This document shows, in pieces, positions 8,985 to 17,517 of a stretch of 64,000 nucleotides of DNA (the first letter of the stretch is position 1; each line of letters starts with the position of its first letter). Position numbers and translations under genes: made by a program. Location: NCBI RefSeq assembly GCF_028747805.1, contig NZ_CP114887.1, positions 4,043,950 through 4,107,949 of the forward strand, written 5' to 3'. Below the pieces are notes generated by a model. It worked only from the letters and a program-made list of their open reading frames with translations. It ran no database searches and had not been told where the DNA came from. The stretch comes from Solibacillus daqui. GTDB lineage: Bacteria > Bacillota > Bacilli > Bacillales_A > Planococcaceae.

Positions 8985-9029
8985 ATAAAAAATGCCCCCT
9001 TATCACTTACATAAGTAATAAGGGAGCAT
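8985..9029 (-). terminator. Terminator of the SDR-MFS operon
   Basis: A long stem (8992-9003 with 9018-9029, ATGCcCCCTTAT against ATAAGGGaGCAT) is followed on the minus strand by TTTTTTATT. It lies about 100 bases downstream of the MFS stop and upstream of the polyketide synthase start. The rest of the 8840-9135 gap is A/T-rich and shows no other feature. Confidence 0.8.
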
Positions 9030-9135
9030 CCGTTTTATAATAACATCGCTACTAGGCGTACAAAATATCGTATCATGTTCGCCGTTGAAAGTAATGTACT
9101 ACTCAATGTTATGTTAAAGTCACCTTACGGAAGTA

Positions 9136-10401
9136 TTAATTCCACAAACCTGCTTTTTCTAATTTCTTTTTACCTTTAAACGCTAATAATACTAATAGCG
9201 CGTTTAAAATCAACATAATAGCAAGTGCATACAGTACTAGTGTATAGCTACCAGTAAACTCAAAGATAAAACCATATCCCGGTAATGCTACGATACCAGC
9301 AACTGCTAAACCAATTGCAGCTGTAGAATAAATTTGACTATATTCTTTGTTTCCAAATAATGCTGTTGTTAAAAGAGGCCCTAATGTTCCTAGTGATGAA
9401 ACGATGAAACCAAAAATAACAATTGCGACGATAAACATTGTTTGATTATCAGGAACTGTTAGGAAAATACCTACTGGCACTAAACCTAATAACATCGCGA
9501 AAATCGCTGTGTTTTTTGCACCAATTTTATCACTTAATACACCAAATGATAAAGCACCAACTAATACACCGATTTGCATGGCACCTAATGCACTACCTGC
9601 AAATTTTATATCGTAGCCAACGCCCATTGCGAATGGTGCAAGATGCTGACTAAAGCTCGCAATCGATGTAATGATGAAGAAAAAACCAAATAAAGCAAAG
9701 AATGCGCTAGATTTTTTTGCAACTGCAGCTGTAATTCCTTTTGCCGTCTCTTGTTGAGAAGAAGAATCACCATTTGTTTTTACTTCGTCCATACCAACTG
9801 GTTGTAAACCTTTTTGTTGAGGAGTCATTCGAATAAATAATAGAATGATTGGAATAATAATTGCCGCTACAGCAATACCTGAAGCAATATATGAAAATCT
9901 CCATCCTTGGCTGGCAATTAAATTACCTACTGTTGGTTGAATGATTGCACCAAATACACCACCGATTGCAACCATAAGTCCGATTGCTAATCCATTATGC
10001 TTTTTAAACCAGTTATTGATTAAAACAGGTCCTGCCATTTGTGTAATAAAAATTGAACCAATTGCCATTGGAATACTGAATAAGTACCAGCCCCAAACTG
10101 AGCTCATGAATCCGAACATTGCGAATGAACCAGCCATTAAGATAATCGATACGATTAAAATTAAGCGGATATCATATTTCGCCATTAATTTACCTGCAAT
10201 TGGTAAGAAAATCATTGTAACGATTGATGCGATACTAAAGTATAGTGTTAAGCTCCCCATACCAATACCTAAATCTTGAGTAACAGGTGCTAGATACAAT
10301 CCACCTGCTGTCGAAATACCATTTTTACCTAGAGCGACCATTATAGATACGGCGATTAATAGTAACCAAGCATAATGGAACTTATTTTTTTGTTTAGTCA
10401 T
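9136..10401 (-). CDS. MFS transporter, oxalate/formate-antiporter-like
   Basis: 421 residues from the ATG at 10401, which has GAGGAT about 8 bases upstream; a longer frame to 10461 has no ribosome site and runs through an inverted repeat. Twelve hydrophobic helices can be placed, with a central hydrophilic loop near residues 200-235 (FIRMTPQQKGLQPVG). The MTPQQKGL loop and the PIAGKLMAKYDIR loop between helices 2 and 3 match the OFA (oxalate:formate antiporter) branch of the MFS. The substrate is unknown. It follows an SDR oxidoreductase by about 95 bases, suggesting uptake of a compound that the SDR oxidises. Confidence 0.8.
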   Translation of the reverse strand: MTKQKNKFHYAWLLLIAVSIMVALGKNGISTAGGLYLAPVTQDLGIGMGSLTLYFSIASIVTMIFLPIAGKLMAKYDIRLILIVSIILMAGSFAMFGFMSSVWGWYLFSIPMAIGSIFITQMAGPVLINNWFKKHNGLAIGLMVAIGGVFGAIIQPTVGNLIASQGWRFSYIASGIAVAAIIIPIILLFIRMTPQQKGLQPVGMDEVKTNGDSSSQQETAKGITAAVAKKSSAFFALFGFFFIITSIASFSQHLAPFAMGVGYDIKFAGSALGAMQIGVLVGALSFGVLSDKIGAKNTAIFAMLLGLVPVGIFLTVPDNQTMFIVAIVIFGFIVSSLGTLGPLLTTALFGNKEYSQIYSTAAIGLAVAGIVALPGYGFIFEFTGSYTLVLYALAIMLILNALLVLLAFKGKKKLEKAGLWN

Positions 10402-10432
10402 GATGAAATCCTCATTCCATAATTTATTATAG

Positions 10433-10465
10433 TGCCGTGTTACATGTACTTCACGCAACACGGCA
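10433..10465 (-). repeat. Hairpin in the SDR-MFS intergenic region
   Basis: TGCCGTGTT (10433-10441) pairs perfectly with AACACGGCA (10457-10465) around a 15-base loop. No T-run follows, so it is a processing or regulatory hairpin between two co-directional genes rather than a terminator. Confidence 0.5.
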
Positions 10466-10496
10466 GTTTGTTTGTCCTAAAAATAAAGTATACGAA

Positions 10497-11252
10497 TTAA
10501 CGTAATTTAATTGATCCGCCGTCTACCATGATTGTTTGACCAGTAATATAAGCCGAATCTTCACTCGCTAAAAATACTGCAACACGACCGATATCTTGTT
10601 CAACTTCTCCAAGTCTTCTTAGCGGAATTTTTGCAAGCATTCCTTCGTAATATTCTGGATTTGCTTCTGCCCATTGGATCATACCTGGTGATTTAGCGAT
10701 TGGTGAAATGATGTTAACATTAATACCAAATGGGCCAAATTCGTTTGCTGCTACACGTGTAATACCGCGGATTGCTTCTTTAGCAACAGCGTATGAACCT
10801 TGATTTACATCTCCGTTAATTCCTGCACCAGATGCGAAGTTGATGATATTTCCTTTTGTTTCTTTTAAGTAAGGTAGTGCCGCTTGCATCAAGTAGAATG
10901 TTGGATAGAATCCAGTATTAAACGAGAAATCGAAATCTGCTTGAGTTGTATCTTCAATTGAGTTCATTCTCGAAGCGTGTGCATTGTTTACTAAAATGTC
11001 CAATTTGCCATATTTATCAATAACTTGATTTACAATGTTTCCTAAATTAGCGTGCTCTGTAAGGTCCGCTTGGATGAACATTGACTCTGGTTCAAGCGCT
11101 TGTAATGTTTTGACCGTTTCATTTCCTACTTCTGCATTTAAGTCTACAATTACAACTTTTGCTCCCTCTTTTACAAAGGCAGTTGCCATGCCCATACCAA
11201 TACCGCCAGCGCCACCTGTAATAATTGCTACTTTTCCTTCTAATTTTTTCAT
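10497..11252 (-). CDS. SDR-family oxidoreductase
   Basis: 251 residues, classical short-chain dehydrogenase length. The cofactor loop is TGGAGGIGMGMA at residue 12, the acidic residue VDLNAE at the end of beta-2 favours NAD(H), the NNAHAS replaces the usual NNAG, and the active site is NFASGAG with YAVAK. C-terminal ASEDSAYITGQTIMVDGG is typical. AAGGAG lies 8 bases before the ATG. The substrate is not clear; glucose dehydrogenase-like or 3-oxoacyl reductase-like names would both be guesses. First gene of a two-gene unit with the MFS transporter. Confidence 0.88.
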   Translation of the reverse strand: MKKLEGKVAIITGGAGGIGMGMATAFVKEGAKVVIVDLNAEVGNETVKTLQALEPESMFIQADLTEHANLGNIVNQVIDKYGKLDILVNNAHASRMNSIEDTTQADFDFSFNTGFYPTFYLMQAALPYLKETKGNIINFASGAGINGDVNQGSYAVAKEAIRGITRVAANEFGPFGINVNIISPIAKSPGMIQWAEANPEYYEGMLAKIPLRRLGEVEQDIGRVAVFLASEDSAYITGQTIMVDGGSIKLR

Positions 11253-11909
11253 TGCTATATCTCCTTATCTAAAATTATTAAATTTTATCCAATAGCCTTC
11301 TTGAGTATTAAAATACCCCTAGTTCAAAGCAACGCACTTTTTGAATTGACTAGTTTCCTTAGTTTTCTTAACCTATCCTACTTCAATTCGCAGACGGTCT
11401 ATCAAACCCTGGTTTTCGAGGGAAACTAACGTAAATCAATTCACTTAACCAAATTTGAAGTAGCGAGAATCTAAAAAAAAGCATTAAATATCGAAAGTAT
11501 ACAGTTAAAAAGTTTACGACTAAACGAATAATAATCGTTTTTGCTTATTGTGTCAATAATGTGAATTGTATTCTCTCAAAAACTTTAACAAACAGAATCT
11601 ATAGTTTTATTTTCCATTACCTATCTGCTATTAGTTACTTTACGTAACCGTAGTAGCCTCGGTACTTTTATGTGCCAATTTAATGAACTCGACCATTTTA
11701 AAATTGTATTTTGGCTAGTTAAAAAACTAATAAGAGAAAAGTAGAAATCCATGTTCATACAAGAATAGAAATGTTAGAAAAACGGATTTCTCACCAAAGC
11801 GCACGACACAATATCTTTTCTTAAAGTTCAATAAAAATTAATACTTTTCTAACCACAAAAAAACTAGCTAGAATTTCTAGCTAGTTAATTCCTTTATTTT
11901 TATTATTGG
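11253..11909. other. Long non-coding gap with nested inverted repeats
   Basis: No credible gene. Two nested inverted repeats occur: TAGTTTCC (11351-11358) with GGAAACTA (11421-11428), and CTACTTCAA (11378-11386) with TTGAAGTAG (11455-11463). Their arms interleave rather than nest cleanly, so they are alternatives in RNA. A further arm pair AGAAATCC (11743-11750)/GGATTTCT (11784-11791) is seen. It should contain the promoter and leader of the SDR operon; I cannot assign a known riboswitch. Confidence 0.45.
11855..11886 (-). terminator. Terminator of the guanine deaminase/permease unit
   Basis: AACTAGCTAGAA (11862-11873) and TTCTAGCTAGTT (11875-11886) form a perfect palindrome, followed on the minus strand by TTTTTTTG. 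It starts 24 bases after the permease stop. Confidence 0.85.
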
Positions 11910-13262
11910 CTATTTGCCACTTGGTAAAACTTTATTTAATACAATCGCGGCAATTGCAGCTGTTGCTACTGGAGAGCCAAATAAATATTGTACTGTCGTC
12001 GGTAAAGAATATAAGAAATCCTTAGGTAATAATGTTAATGCAAGTGTTAAAATCATTGGAACCGCAATAACGTACATTTCTTTTTCACCGATTCTTACAT
12101 TTTTCATCACTTGCAAACCGCTAATCGCGATAATGCCACAAACGATGACGAACACACCACCAATTACTGCTGAAGGAATAACAGATATTAACGCTGCTAG
12201 TTTACCAGAAAACCCAAATAAGACAAACCAAATCCCCGCAGCTACGAAGACACGTCGACTTGCAATACCTGTAATTGAAATGACACCTGCGTTTGTTGAG
12301 TATCCTGTAACTGGTGTTGAACCAAGGAAAGAAGCAACGAAACAACCAATACCCTCACCAATCACTCCACGATTTACTTGCTTATCTGTTAAAGGTTGAT
12401 CGATAACATTACTAATCGCAAACCAAGTACCTGTTGTTTCAGCCATTAATACAATATAAATAATGACCATTGTTATAATTGCAGAAGCATTAAACGTGAA
12501 ACTAAAATCAGAGAACGGAATTTGTGGCAGGCTAAACCATTTAGCTTGTGAGACTGCCGATAAATCTAGTATTCCCATAAATTTCGCTGCAATGCTCCCT
12601 GCAATTAACGCAATAAGAACCGAAGCAATACGGAAGATGCGACCTTTTTGTTGGAAGTAAGAACCTATCATAACGCAAACGATTAAAACCGTAGCTGTAA
12701 TAAGCGCTAAATAAATGTTTTGGTTAATTGTAGCACCTGCACCATTATAAATATTGCTACTTAAACCAACAGGCATTAATGAAAGACCAACGACAAAGAT
12801 AATCGTACCTCCGACGATTGGCGGAATGAAAATTTTTACAATCTTATTAAAAAGACCCGTAAATCCTAAAATAATAACTAATATAGCACCGATTAAACTT
12901 GCCCCAAGCACCGAACTCCAGCCAAGTTCGCCACCACCACTAGCAGCATAAATACCAACGATGGCACCAAGCGGCACATAAGACGGACCTTGTGCAATCG
13001 GCAATTTCATACAGAAATATGTTTGAACAATTGTTGCAATTCCTGCTGCAATAAATGTTGATTGTATTAGCGCTGAAGATTGCCCTGATTGTAAACCGAT
13101 TAACAACGCAATAAGGAAGGGTACTACATACACATCCATCGCCATTACATGTTGTAAACCTAAAAAGGCTGATTGACCAAATGAGATTTTATCATCGGGT
13201 AAAACGGTTAATTGTTGGGTACTGCTTTGATTGTTAGTTTGCTTATTTTTTTGCGATTCCAC
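11910..13262 (-). CDS. NCS2-family nucleobase:cation symporter
   Basis: 450 residues from a GTG at 13262 (AGGTG nine bases upstream); an earlier GTG at 13274 overlaps that ribosome site. It has 12-14 hydrophobic segments and the NCS2 landmarks QGPSYVPLGAIVGIYA near residue 95 and the AETTGTWFAISNVIDQPL motif near residue 275, where the Glu after MA is the conserved substrate-contact residue. It belongs to the xanthine/uric acid type (PbuX/PucJ-like) rather than uracil permeases, judged from the SNVI segment. Downstream of guanine deaminase by about 70 bases, so it probably imports purine bases or exports/imports xanthine, the deaminase product. Confidence 0.88.
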   Translation of the reverse strand: MESQKNKQTNNQSSTQQLTVLPDDKISFGQSAFLGLQHVMAMDVYVVPFLIALLIGLQSGQSSALIQSTFIAAGIATIVQTYFCMKLPIAQGPSYVPLGAIVGIYAASGGGELGWSSVLGASLIGAILVIILGFTGLFNKIVKIFIPPIVGGTIIFVVGLSLMPVGLSSNIYNGAGATINQNIYLALITATVLIVCVMIGSYFQQKGRIFRIASVLIALIAGSIAAKFMGILDLSAVSQAKWFSLPQIPFSDFSFTFNASAIITMVIIYIVLMAETTGTWFAISNVIDQPLTDKQVNRGVIGEGIGCFVASFLGSTPVTGYSTNAGVISITGIASRRVFVAAGIWFVLFGFSGKLAALISVIPSAVIGGVFVIVCGIIAISGLQVMKNVRIGEKEMYVIAVPMILTLALTLLPKDFLYSLPTTVQYLFGSPVATAAIAAIVLNKVLPSGK

Positions 13263-13333
13263 TAAATTGCACACCTCAAAGTTTTAATTTGTTTAATTCA
13301 ATTTATCGACGTTTTAGGGTATTGAACTTTTGT

Positions 13334-14704
13334 TTACACCGTTCTGTTATGAACTTTGTTGCCTTGCACCCAAACTTCACGAATATTTTCAGGTCGAACA
13401 AGATACATGATTTTTTGGAAAATATCAGTTAAATCTTCATTCACATCGAAAATCGGTAGTTTTGCAGATGCTATTTTCGTATCAATTATTTGTACATCCC
13501 AAGCATAGTTTTCTTGTAAACGGCCAATTGGTAAACTTAAACTTTCCCCACCGCCAGCTGTTGCTAAATAAAAGGCTTCGTTAATTGTAATACGAGAATT
13601 TGCTACGCCACGTTTTTCGGCTGGGAGAGATGGATTTACCCCGTCTTCTAACATTCTAGATGACATTACAGCTTGTCTAGCATTATCGAAAAGGCTTGGA
13701 GAAAAACCTCCAGAAACATCTGAACCTAAACCAATATCGACTCCTTTTGAATGGAAATGAGCAACCGGAATGACACTATTAGCAAAATAAGCATTAGAAA
13801 CAGGACAATGACTAATAGCAGTACCTGTTTCAGCAAATAATTCTACATCCTCATCATCTAAAAAATTACAATGTGCCATAACCGCTTTGTCACCTAATAA
13901 ACCAAAATCATGTAACGCAAACGCATCATTTTTATTGAATCGCTCTTTTACATAACCGTGTGCCCAATCGCTTTCACTACAGTGAGATTGAATATGTGTA
14001 TCGTACTTTGCAGCCAATTCTCCTAAGCCTTTTAAAGCACCGTCTGTACAACTTGGGATAAATCGTGGCGTGACAACTGGATAAACTCCTTGTTTTGTCG
14101 TTTTTGCTAATTCTTTAACAGCAATAATGAATTCTTCTGTATCTGCTAATGCTGTTTGAATATCAGCGTCTCGGTAAAATTCTGGCGTTTGCTCAGGATC
14201 ATCCATCACAACTTTCCCTACTAGACCACGTTGTCCCTTGTTGGCACATATTTCAGCGAGCAATAAACTAGCCTCTTTATGAACAGTAGCAAAATAGAGT
14301 GATGTAGTTGTGCCATTTGCTAGTAATGTACTTACTAAATCTTCATACACCTCTTTAGCAAAATTTAAATCTGAGAACTTCGATTCAATGGGGAAGGTAT
14401 ATGTGTTTAACCAATCAGAAAGAGGAATATCTAGTGCTGTTCCAGATTGTGCCCATTGAGGTGCATGAACGTGCAAATCAACAAAGCCCGGTAGGAAATA
14501 CTGCCCTTCCGCTAACTGGTGGAAGTTTTCTTTCCCTCGATATCTATTTAGTAGTTCTTGATAATCAGCATCCTCAGGTGCAACTACTTTTTCAATCATT
14601 CCGTCAGCATTTATGCAAAACAGATAATCTTTTAAAACCTGTATTTCTTGAGGTGACTTACTCGAAAAAGCAGTCCCTCGGAAAATTTGCGTATAATTAA
14701 ACAT
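13334..14704 (-). CDS. Guanine deaminase (amidohydrolase type)
   Basis: 456 residues from the ATG at 14704 with AAGGTGG just upstream. Metal-binding HxH is PGFVDLHVHAPQ (residue about 75), then the guanine-deaminase-specific TYTFPIESKF, the HCSESDWAHGYV loop, MAHCNFLDD, ISHCPVSNAYF and GLGSDVSGG with the metal Asp. This is the AHS/ATZ-TRZ amidohydrolase form, not the small cytidine-deaminase-fold GuaD of B. subtilis. It converts guanine to xanthine plus ammonia. Pairing with an NCS2 permease supports a purine salvage or nitrogen-scavenging role. A sigma-A promoter lies about 45 bases upstream. Confidence 0.92.
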   Translation of the reverse strand: MFNYTQIFRGTAFSSKSPQEIQVLKDYLFCINADGMIEKVVAPEDADYQELLNRYRGKENFHQLAEGQYFLPGFVDLHVHAPQWAQSGTALDIPLSDWLNTYTFPIESKFSDLNFAKEVYEDLVSTLLANGTTTSLYFATVHKEASLLLAEICANKGQRGLVGKVVMDDPEQTPEFYRDADIQTALADTEEFIIAVKELAKTTKQGVYPVVTPRFIPSCTDGALKGLGELAAKYDTHIQSHCSESDWAHGYVKERFNKNDAFALHDFGLLGDKAVMAHCNFLDDEDVELFAETGTAISHCPVSNAYFANSVIPVAHFHSKGVDIGLGSDVSGGFSPSLFDNARQAVMSSRMLEDGVNPSLPAEKRGVANSRITINEAFYLATAGGGESLSLPIGRLQENYAWDVQIIDTKIASAKLPIFDVNEDLTDIFQKIMYLVRPENIREVWVQGNKVHNRTV

Positions 14705-14718
14705 AAAAACCACCTTAA

Positions 14719-14775
14719 TGTTCGTTTTTAATGAAGAATAGGGAATATTATATGGGATAAAAGTCGTTTAGTCTA
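14719..14775 (-). promoter_or_regulatory. Sigma-A promoter of guanine deaminase with a PurBox-like site
   Basis: Minus strand: -35 TAGACT (14775-14770), 17-base spacer, -10 TATAAT (14752-14747). Downstream, at about 14719-14731, AAAAACGAACATT matches the PurR box AWWWCCGAACWWT at all but one base. Promoter elements are seen directly; PurR control is inference, since a second box in the proper opposite orientation is not clear. Confidence 0.6.
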
Positions 14776-15218
14776 TACAATACACGAATAAAGTTTTTAA
14801 ATTTAAGAAAATTAGAGAAATGTATTATTTTGTAGTAAAAAGAGGAATAATTCTTTAAAAATAAAGTTGTAAATAAGCCTTGCATCAACACTTTACTTTG
14901 AACTTATTAACAAAAAATCCTAATATAGTATAAATATAAGCATTAAAAATCAGATTTACTTCATAGCTAAAGCAACTAATTTTAATTAGAAAACACATTT
15001 CTCCCCAAAATAGCGCGAAATGATCTCTGTTAAGATGCGGACTCCGTTGGGAGATTTATCCTCTCCTATACACTAAATAAATCAAACTAACTTTTACTTC
15101 ACATTGTAAAGTTAGTTAGGCTTTCAAAATGGTGAATTATAAAATGATTTCATACTTACCCTTTAGTAATGAATCTTGAGTAAAACGAGGCTCAGACAGA
15201 ATTAGTTTTAGTCCAAAT
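14776..15218. other. Non-coding stretch upstream of guanine deaminase
   Basis: A/T-rich with no credible gene. It holds a hairpin, AACTAACTTTTAC (15085-15097) with GTAAAGTTAGTT (15106-15117), lacking a T-run, and a block near 15000-15060 (ATTTCTCCCC ... TTGGGAGATTT) whose left arm resembles the sequence near 11785-11800. No riboswitch class fits. Confidence 0.4.
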
Positions 15219-15256
15219 AAAAAATCGAAATGGCACAAATGCCATTTCGATTTTTT
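15219..15256. terminator. Bidirectional terminator downstream of cotD-like gene
   Basis: AAAAAATCGAAATGGCA (15219-15235) pairs perfectly with TGCCATTTCGATTTTTT (15240-15256). Its A- and T-runs make it work on both strands. It is about 150 bases past the cotD-like stop. Confidence 0.85.
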
Positions 15257-15403
15257 ATTGCTTTTTGTTAAATGTAGAGAAATTCACTACTCTCTCACCA
15301 CATATTTCCGAAAAATTTCATGGATTATTCAGTTCAATTATTCAGAAAGCCATGTCCCACTAACTGAGAACATTATTCTTAATTCTCTACTCAACCGCTT
15401 TAA

Positions 15404-15739
15404 TTACCAGCCTCTTCTTTTAGAACAGCCACACCCATTTGGTCTAAATGGGTTTCCGCACATTGTATTTGTTTCAAAGCATTCATTTATTACCGATTCA
15501 GTATGAGGGAAATAATGTTGGTTATTAATATAATGTTGATTAACAGTAGTTAAGTGTGAAGGGTGAATGTGTGGTACAACCGTATTTGTAATATTTCTTT
15601 GAACATATTGTCTTGACGGTGATACTTGTGGTGATGCATATTGCGTCGGTGAAGTCTGCGCTGGCAATTGTTGTGCATTGTTAAAGAAACCTTGACCTGT
15701 ATTACCGCCAAACGGATCAAACCAGTTTCTATTGACCAT
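15404..15739 (-). CDS. CotD-family spore coat protein
   Basis: 111 residues. The central block VVPHIHPSHLTTVNQHYINNQHYFPHTESV is the CotD signature, with a P.I.P.H....N.H....HYFPHT pattern rich in His and Asn, flanked by a Gln/Pro-rich head and a Cys-rich tail (CGNPFRPNGCGCSKRRGW). Inner spore coat protein expected to be made late in the mother cell. GGAGAT lies 7 bases before the ATG. On the minus strand CATATGTTA at 15784-15776 fits the sigma-K -10 pattern CATAnnnTA; the -35 is not convincing. Good evidence that the organism forms spores. Confidence 0.88.
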   Translation of the reverse strand: MVNRNWFDPFGGNTGQGFFNNAQQLPAQTSPTQYASPQVSPSRQYVQRNITNTVVPHIHPSHLTTVNQHYINNQHYFPHTESVINECFETNTMCGNPFRPNGCGCSKRRGW

Positions 15740-15928
15740 TTAAATCTCCTTCCCTATTTGTAATAGTATCTTTATTAACATATGAAAGGAAATCTTGGTG
15801 ACCTATTTACTTGCCTATTAAAAAGTCTTAAAAATTTGATTAAGTTAAACCTCGATAATGTAGCATAGTTTATCGACTCTTTAAATTCTTTATTTCCCTG
15901 TATTGGAACGATTTCCCTTTAGCGTAAA

Positions 15929-16042
15929 TTACTCAAAAACATAAAGAATCTTTGGAGCAGACATATTGTCATGCGTTTTTAATATTTCACGTGAAACAAT
16001 TGTATGAATTTTCTTTGAATTCCGTTCGTTATCATAAGCATT
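15929..16042 (-). pseudogene. Decayed fragment of a second type III polyketide synthase gene
   Basis: The minus-strand translation reads NAYDNERNSKKIHTIVSREI, then LKTHDNMSAPKILYVFE and a TAA. It lines up with NAYEDALNLTKMHTSVSREI, LKTHGNMSSPTVLYVLEQ of the intact synthase at 7751-8839. The DNA alignment against 7843-7962 is colinear without gaps, about four bases in five identical. The stop replaces the CAA codon for Gln. Both ends run into unrelated sequence, so only the region around the catalytic Asn survives. The fragment keeps a parS-like 16-mer. Confidence 0.85.
15983..15998. promoter_or_regulatory. parS-like ParB site in the decayed synthase fragment
   Basis: TATTTCACGTGAAACA, one mismatch to parS and identical to the 16-mer at 7904-7919, although the bases around it have drifted. 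Confidence 0.5.
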
Positions 16043-16369
16043 CCTAACCCCTTAAGCTAGCTGGACCTCTTCATCAACACAGAGGTCCAGCTAAGTAAAT
16101 GCATGGTAATTGAAAATAAGTGAGAAAATATAACTCTTTCCCATAAAAAGATAAACGACCGATCCCCTGTTGAATTCAGGGAAGCGATCGTCGTTGGTAC
16201 ATAAGGACACATTTCTGGGAACATTTCAGTAAGGTGCTTGTACCCCGGCAAAAGGCACCACGGCTCTGCGGTATTTCATAAGACCGACACAAATATCGCG
16301 TAATAGGCATTCTTTATGCTCACCGTGATCAGAATATCGTATCAAATCGCCACCATTGGTTTGGATTAC
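16043..16369. other. Hairpin-rich segment without recognised gene
   Basis: Three strong hairpins: AGCTGGACCTCT (16059-16070) with AGAGGTCCAGCT (16081-16092), ACGACCGATCCCCTG (16155-16169) with an imperfect CAGGG...GATCGTCGT (16177-16194), and GGTGC (16233-16237) with GCACC near 16255. The local G+C is higher than in neighbouring gaps. A minus-strand frame of about 70 codons covers it but has no ribosome site and resembles nothing I know. Probably a remnant of a mobile element or a structured RNA. Confidence 0.4.
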
Positions 16370-17488
16370 CTATTCAATCGGCTGCTGCTGTGTAACACAA
16401 TGAATCATCCCACCATCTTTATAGAGCTGACGTACATCAATACCAACTACTTTTCTATTTGGATACAATTTTTGAATGATTTCATTAGCTCTTTTATCAT
16501 TTGAATCATTATAATTTGGCACTAATACAACACTATTTGCAACATAATAGTTCAAATAAGAACCTTTATAACCTAAATTTTGACCATTTTTTAAACGGAC
16601 ATTTTCTTTAGTTAAAGGTAAATATTCATAGTTATATCGTTTATTCTTTGCGTTTTTTGCATTTAAAAGTATATCTCGGTCTGATTTCTTCAATCCCCAG
16701 TCTATTAAGTCTGCATTCTTTAATGTGATAATTGTTTCATCATCTAAAAAGCGTGCAAATCCATCGATATGAAAATCTGTAATGTCTTCCCCTTTTACCC
16801 CATCTAGCCAAATAGGATTGGAAATACCATAAACATCATACAGATAGCCCTCTATTTCTTTTTCAGATAAATGCGCATTTCGATTATCATTTGTGACAGA
16901 ACTACGTGTTGCCAAGCTTGTCCCACTTCCATCAAATTCAATTGCTCCACCTTCTAAAACGACTTCATTTAAATTGACTAATTTAAACCCTAAATCTTCG
17001 CTTATTCGTTGGGGGATTATATCACTTTTTTTATATGGCTCCTTCTTACCCCAACCATTAAATCCCCAGTCTAAAATAACTAACTCATCTTTTTCATCAT
17101 AGACAAATATTGGACCATTATCACGAACCCATACGTCGTCAGTTGGATATTGATAAAAATCCACACGCTTCAAGTTTACACCTGCATTTACTAACAACTT
17201 TTGAATCGCTTCTTCTTCTTTTTGATTGTATGTTATAATATGGACATTTTCACCCTCTGTAAGAGCTTTTGTCATCTTTACCCAAATGTCTTGAATATTT
17301 TCTTTATAGCCTTTTCCATAGGTATAGTTATGTGGCCATTGTAGCCAAGTCCCTTCATGCTGTTCCTCTTCTAATGGCATACTATATTTCCCAACTGGTT
17401 CTTGAGAAAGAGCTTGGACTGTTAATCCCCCAGCAATTAAACCTGCAATGCATAATGAACTAGCGATTCTCTTTTTTAGCTTGCTCAC
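16370..17488 (-). CDS. Secreted agmatine deiminase/PAD-family enzyme
   Basis: 372 residues from a GTG at 17488; the longer frame starting at 17506 contains the GGAGGG ribosome site inside it, so the GTG, six bases after that site, is used. Residues 1-30 (KLKKRIASSLCIAGLIAGGLTVQA) form a signal peptide. The mature part is a Porphyromonas-type peptidylarginine deiminase/agmatine deiminase: WLQWPHNYTYG, DDVWVRDNGPIFV, EGGAIEFDGSG, TDFHIDGFARF and the catalytic Cys in GGMIHCVTQQQP. It should hydrolyse the guanidino group of agmatine or peptidyl-arginine. Export is unusual for agmatine deiminase. Probably activated by the MerR regulator encoded just upstream. Confidence 0.85.
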   Translation of the reverse strand: MSKLKKRIASSLCIAGLIAGGLTVQALSQEPVGKYSMPLEEEQHEGTWLQWPHNYTYGKGYKENIQDIWVKMTKALTEGENVHIITYNQKEEEAIQKLLVNAGVNLKRVDFYQYPTDDVWVRDNGPIFVYDEKDELVILDWGFNGWGKKEPYKKSDIIPQRISEDLGFKLVNLNEVVLEGGAIEFDGSGTSLATRSSVTNDNRNAHLSEKEIEGYLYDVYGISNPIWLDGVKGEDITDFHIDGFARFLDDETIITLKNADLIDWGLKKSDRDILLNAKNAKNKRYNYEYLPLTKENVRLKNGQNLGYKGSYLNYYVANSVVLVPNYNDSNDKRANEIIQKLYPNRKVVGIDVRQLYKDGGMIHCVTQQQPIE

Positions 17489-17517
17489 AATAATCCCTCC
17501 ATTCAATTTTCAACTAA

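Noticed and set aside
15085..15117. Hairpin as a terminator
   Set aside because: Good stem but no T-run on either side and no gene ends nearby.
16057..16251. Minus-strand frame of 64 codons as a gene
   Set aside because: TTG start without a ribosome site, runs through two hairpins, and the product resembles no family I know.
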